Assembly: GCA_910577085.1 (NCBI GenBank)
Contig: CAJTLE010000016.1
Coordinates: forward strand, 1 to 33,305
Length of the DNA stretch: 33,305 nucleotides
Origin: an uncultured Allobaculum sp.
GTDB taxonomy: Bacteria > Bacillota_I > Bacilli_A > Erysipelotrichales > Erysipelotrichaceae
Direction of reading: 5' to 3'
A program made the position numbers and the translations under genes. This document shows, one piece after another, positions 31,654 to 33,305 of the stretch. The notes beneath the pieces were generated by a model, which saw only the letters and a list, made by a program, of their open reading frames with translations, was not told the origin of the DNA and did not search any database. Position 1 is the stretch's first letter; each line of letters begins with the position of its first letter.

Positions 31654-31975
31654 ATTGAAAGCACCTTTCTTACGTTCAGTTTAACATTTATGAAAGAATC
31701 TCCTGTCCTCCCGCTCTGAATTCATGCCCGAAAATGAATCGTCTGATCTGGATTGGCTTTCAATGGCCGGCAAATCGTTTAGAAATCCTCTTTTGTTTCG
31801 ACTGCCAACAAATGGGCAAATGGTTGACTGGCTGAAAGTTTGGTTTGTGTATCTCGCTCAAAGGATGCCTGGGATTTTAGATCTGTTTTTCTTCCTTAAT
31901 TTTTCGTCTTCTTCACTTTTCCGTCTTCTTCTGTTTTGTCCAGATTCTTATTTTTCGCAATCAGAAAGGATCCAG
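31654..31975. other. gene-free spacer upstream of the MFS gene
   Basis: Nothing convincing is seen. A plus-strand frame at 31724-32134 runs through a terminator and has no ribosome site. The sequence is T/C-rich on the plus strand from 31790 to 31950. The promoter of the MFS gene (minus) must lie near 31660-31720. Confidence 0.4.
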
Positions 31976-31984
31976 TGCTATACT
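31976..31984 (+). promoter_or_regulatory. extended -10 promoter of a candidate small RNA
   Basis: TGC-TATACT matches the extended -10 pattern TGnTATAAT with one mismatch; a weak TTCGCA (31954-31959) could be the -35. No gene follows, but a strong terminator does, about 120 bases on. Confidence 0.5.
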
Positions 31985-31990
31985 AAGGCC

Positions 31991-32107
31991 AGAAAAAAAC
32001 GAGACACCCAAAAGGAAATGAAGTTCTTCCCGGAGTTTTCCAAACCGCCAATCAGGCTGATGACTTCTGCAGGCTTTTTTGTCATGCAGAAAGCATCAGC
32101 CTTTTTT
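31991..32107 (+). ncRNA. candidate small RNA, about 117 nt
   Basis: Between the extended -10 promoter and a strong intrinsic terminator lies a short unit with no credible gene. The terminator stem is GGCTGATG (32055-32062) with CATCAGCC (32094-32101), extended by TTCTGCA/TGCAGAA across a 2x2 internal loop, then six T. The 5' half (about 31991-32050) is A-rich and unstructured, as in trans-acting small RNAs. It contains AAAAGGAA before an ATG, but the spacing is too short for translation. Function unknown. Confidence 0.45.
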
Positions 32108-32496
32108 GTCTTTTGCCCTGCGCATTCTTTCTAACTTTCTTTGACTTTCTTTGCTCTGGATTTTGCTTGTCATAGCGGCTGAAAAGGAAGGCAGAAAATG
32201 ATCGCACACCAGGGCAGTCTGCCTGAGCGCAGAAGCAGAAAACAGTCCACCCAGGAAAAAGAACGGCTAAGAAAAAGAAGAAAAAAATAAAAAAAGAACG
32301 GCCGAGAAAAAGAGCTGCTGAGAGAGACAAAGAAATCGCTGGCGAGAAATTAACCTGTCCAATGAAGAGCCAATGCCAGAAACAGACCAGGCTGGGATCT
32401 GTCGTATGGCGTTTATGGATGGAAGTTTGGAAGAATGTATGGGTTGGGCAGCCTTTTGGAGTGGAAAGCAGCAAAGAAGAGAAAGGATGAATGAAG
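32108..32496. other. gene-free leader of the antiporter gene
   Basis: About 390 bases of purine-rich, low-complexity sequence on the plus strand (for example GAAAAAGAAG and AAAAAATAAA runs at 32265-32300). No promoter stands out. The end holds AAAGGA, the antiporter's ribosome site. Confidence 0.4.
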
Positions 32497-33258
32497 ATGT
32501 TTTTTTCACTGGCTTTAATTCTTCTGGCTGGGCTGAGCCTTGGCTGGATTTGCAAGAAAATCGGTCTGCCGCCGCTTATTGGCATGATCGCAGCAGGAAT
32601 TCTGATTGGCCCGTATGGTCTGAATTTTCTGGATGCGAATACGTTAGCGATTGGAGCAGATCTTCGTAAGATCGCCCTGCTTGTGATCCTGACCAGAGCC
32701 GGTTTGAATCTGAATCTGGACGATCTGAAAAAATGCAGCGTGCCGGCCATTTTAATGGCGTTTGTTCCGGCTACCTGTGAAATCATCGGGACAGTGATTC
32801 TGGCGCCAATGATTTTGCATATAACCTGGATCGAAGCGGCTGTGCTTGGCAGCGTCATTGCGGCGGTTTCACCAGCCGTTGTGGTGCCGCGCATGATCAA
32901 GCTGATTGAGCAGGGGTATGGAACCAGGCAGGCAGTTCCGCAGATGATTCTGGCTGGATCCAGCCTGGATGATATTTATGTCATTGTTCTGTTTTCGGTC
33001 TTCAGTTCTATGGCCGCTGGCGGCAGTTTTCAACCAGCGATGCTGCTCGATATCCCGGTTTCGATTGTCCTGGGACTTGCCGGTGGAGCGGCCTGCGGGT
33101 GGACTCTTGGCAGGTTTTATTCCAAAATCAGCCTGCGTAAAGAGATTTGCGCAATTCAGTTTTATGCAATTACTTTTCTTTTTTCTGTAACCCCTGTATA
33201 CATTATTCCTAAAAAAGCGCAAAAAGCCCCTATCAAACAAATTAGATATCATTTCTAG
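32497..33258 (+). CDS. CPA-family cation:proton antiporter, 3'-truncated
   Basis: The N-terminal 230 or so residues of a Na+/H+ exchanger-type antiporter (PF00999-like). Visible: LSLGWICKKIGLPPLIGMI and IGPYGLNFLD at the start, ADLRKIALLVILTRAGLNLN (the conserved glycine-rich helix), IAAVSPAVVVPRM (the S-P-A-V-V motif) and SSLDDIYVIVLFSVF (D-D of the ion site). Full proteins are about 380-420 residues; here the sense breaks off after AITFLF (about 33185), and the last residues come from a foreign sequence that looks like a mobile-element end. ATG 32497 suits the ribosome site AAAGGA better than ATG 32491. Probably an inactive, interrupted gene, unless the rest resumes beyond the window. Confidence 0.75.
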   Translation: MFFSLALILLAGLSLGWICKKIGLPPLIGMIAAGILIGPYGLNFLDANTLAIGADLRKIALLVILTRAGLNLNLDDLKKCSVPAILMAFVPATCEIIGTVILAPMILHITWIEAAVLGSVIAAVSPAVVVPRMIKLIEQGYGTRQAVPQMILAGSSLDDIYVIVLFSVFSSMAAGGSFQPAMLLDIPVSIVLGLAGGAACGWTLGRFYSKISLRKEICAIQFYAITFLFSVTPVYIIPKKAQKAPIKQIRYHF

Positions 33259-33305
33259 CTATTTATGCATCTAATATAGCTAGCTGATCTGGCGTCAAAG
33301 TTACC
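33186..33305 (-). mobile_element. probable insertion-sequence end with transposase C-terminus
   Basis: From about 33186 (TGTAACCCCTGTATAC) the sequence no longer fits the antiporter. On the minus strand an open frame enters from the window edge and ends at a TAA (33265-33263) with residues VTLTPDQLAILDA, which resembles the tail of a transposase; the 77 bases between that stop and the junction would be the terminal region. The element family and its inverted repeat cannot be identified because only one end is visible. Confidence 0.45.

Noticed and set aside
32082..32900. 272-codon minus-strand frame
   Set aside because: It is antisense to the clear antiporter gene and to the small-RNA terminator; its translation looks like a shadow.

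Overview
The window looks like the chromosome of a low-to-mid GC Gram-positive anaerobe of the Bacillota, most likely an Erysipelotrichia-type gut or oral commensal. The evidence is a ComG-type competence pseudopilin cluster, a PhoP/PhoR pair, an LPXTG-like giant surface protein with a Cys/His-rich N-terminal module and InlB-type repeats, and strong AGGAGG-type ribosome sites. The taxonomic call is inference; no rRNA, tRNA or CRISPR array was seen.

Layout. 0-4 kb: a 5'-truncated RpiR/SIS regulator remnant, a YoaK/DUF1275 membrane protein, a DUF1653 protein, then about 1.4 kb of pyrimidine-rich DNA with no convincing gene. 4-5.4 kb: a stand-alone OrfA-type HTH protein with its own terminator, and a GntR/FadR regulator. 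5.6-8.2 kb: five overlapping or closely spaced genes encoding type IV pseudopilins (ComGC, GD, GE-like, GF, GG-like) without comGA/comGB next to them. The ComGE-like protein has a basic, Asn/Arg/Ser-rich leader of about 267 residues before the prepilin peptidase site. 8.3-11.4 kb, minus strand: a GNAT acetyltransferase, a membrane-anchored Amidase_3 cell-wall hydrolase and a Cof-type HAD phosphatase. 12-15.6 kb, plus strand: a short pyruvate-kinase-like protein without the C-terminal domain, then a two-gene operon (unknown membrane-anchored protein plus Na+/phosphate cotransporter with PhoU domain) preceded by a Pho-box-like repeat.

16.3-25.7 kb, minus strand: a giant surface-protein gene. 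Its reading frame is broken by an exact 8-bp tandem duplication (23219-23234). Removing one copy restores a single frame of about 3,135 codons: signal peptide, Cys/His module, adhesin-like region, SdrD-B-like domain, 14 InlB-type repeats arranged as A-B-C super-repeats, Ser/Thr/Asn-rich stalk and sorting signal. This is a candidate anchored/truncated switch.

26.3-28.7 kb: a PhoP/PhoR-type two-component system that could act on the Pho-box operon. 28.9-33.3 kb: a second GNAT, a pair of antisense-overlapping small ORFs with good ribosome sites, a UMF1-family MFS transporter, a candidate small RNA with its own promoter and terminator, and a CPA-type antiporter cut off by what appears to be a mobile-element end at the window edge.

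The two observations most worth follow-up are the 8-bp duplication in the giant adhesin and the very long leader on the ComGE-like pseudopilin. All functional calls come from motif recognition only; no database search was run.
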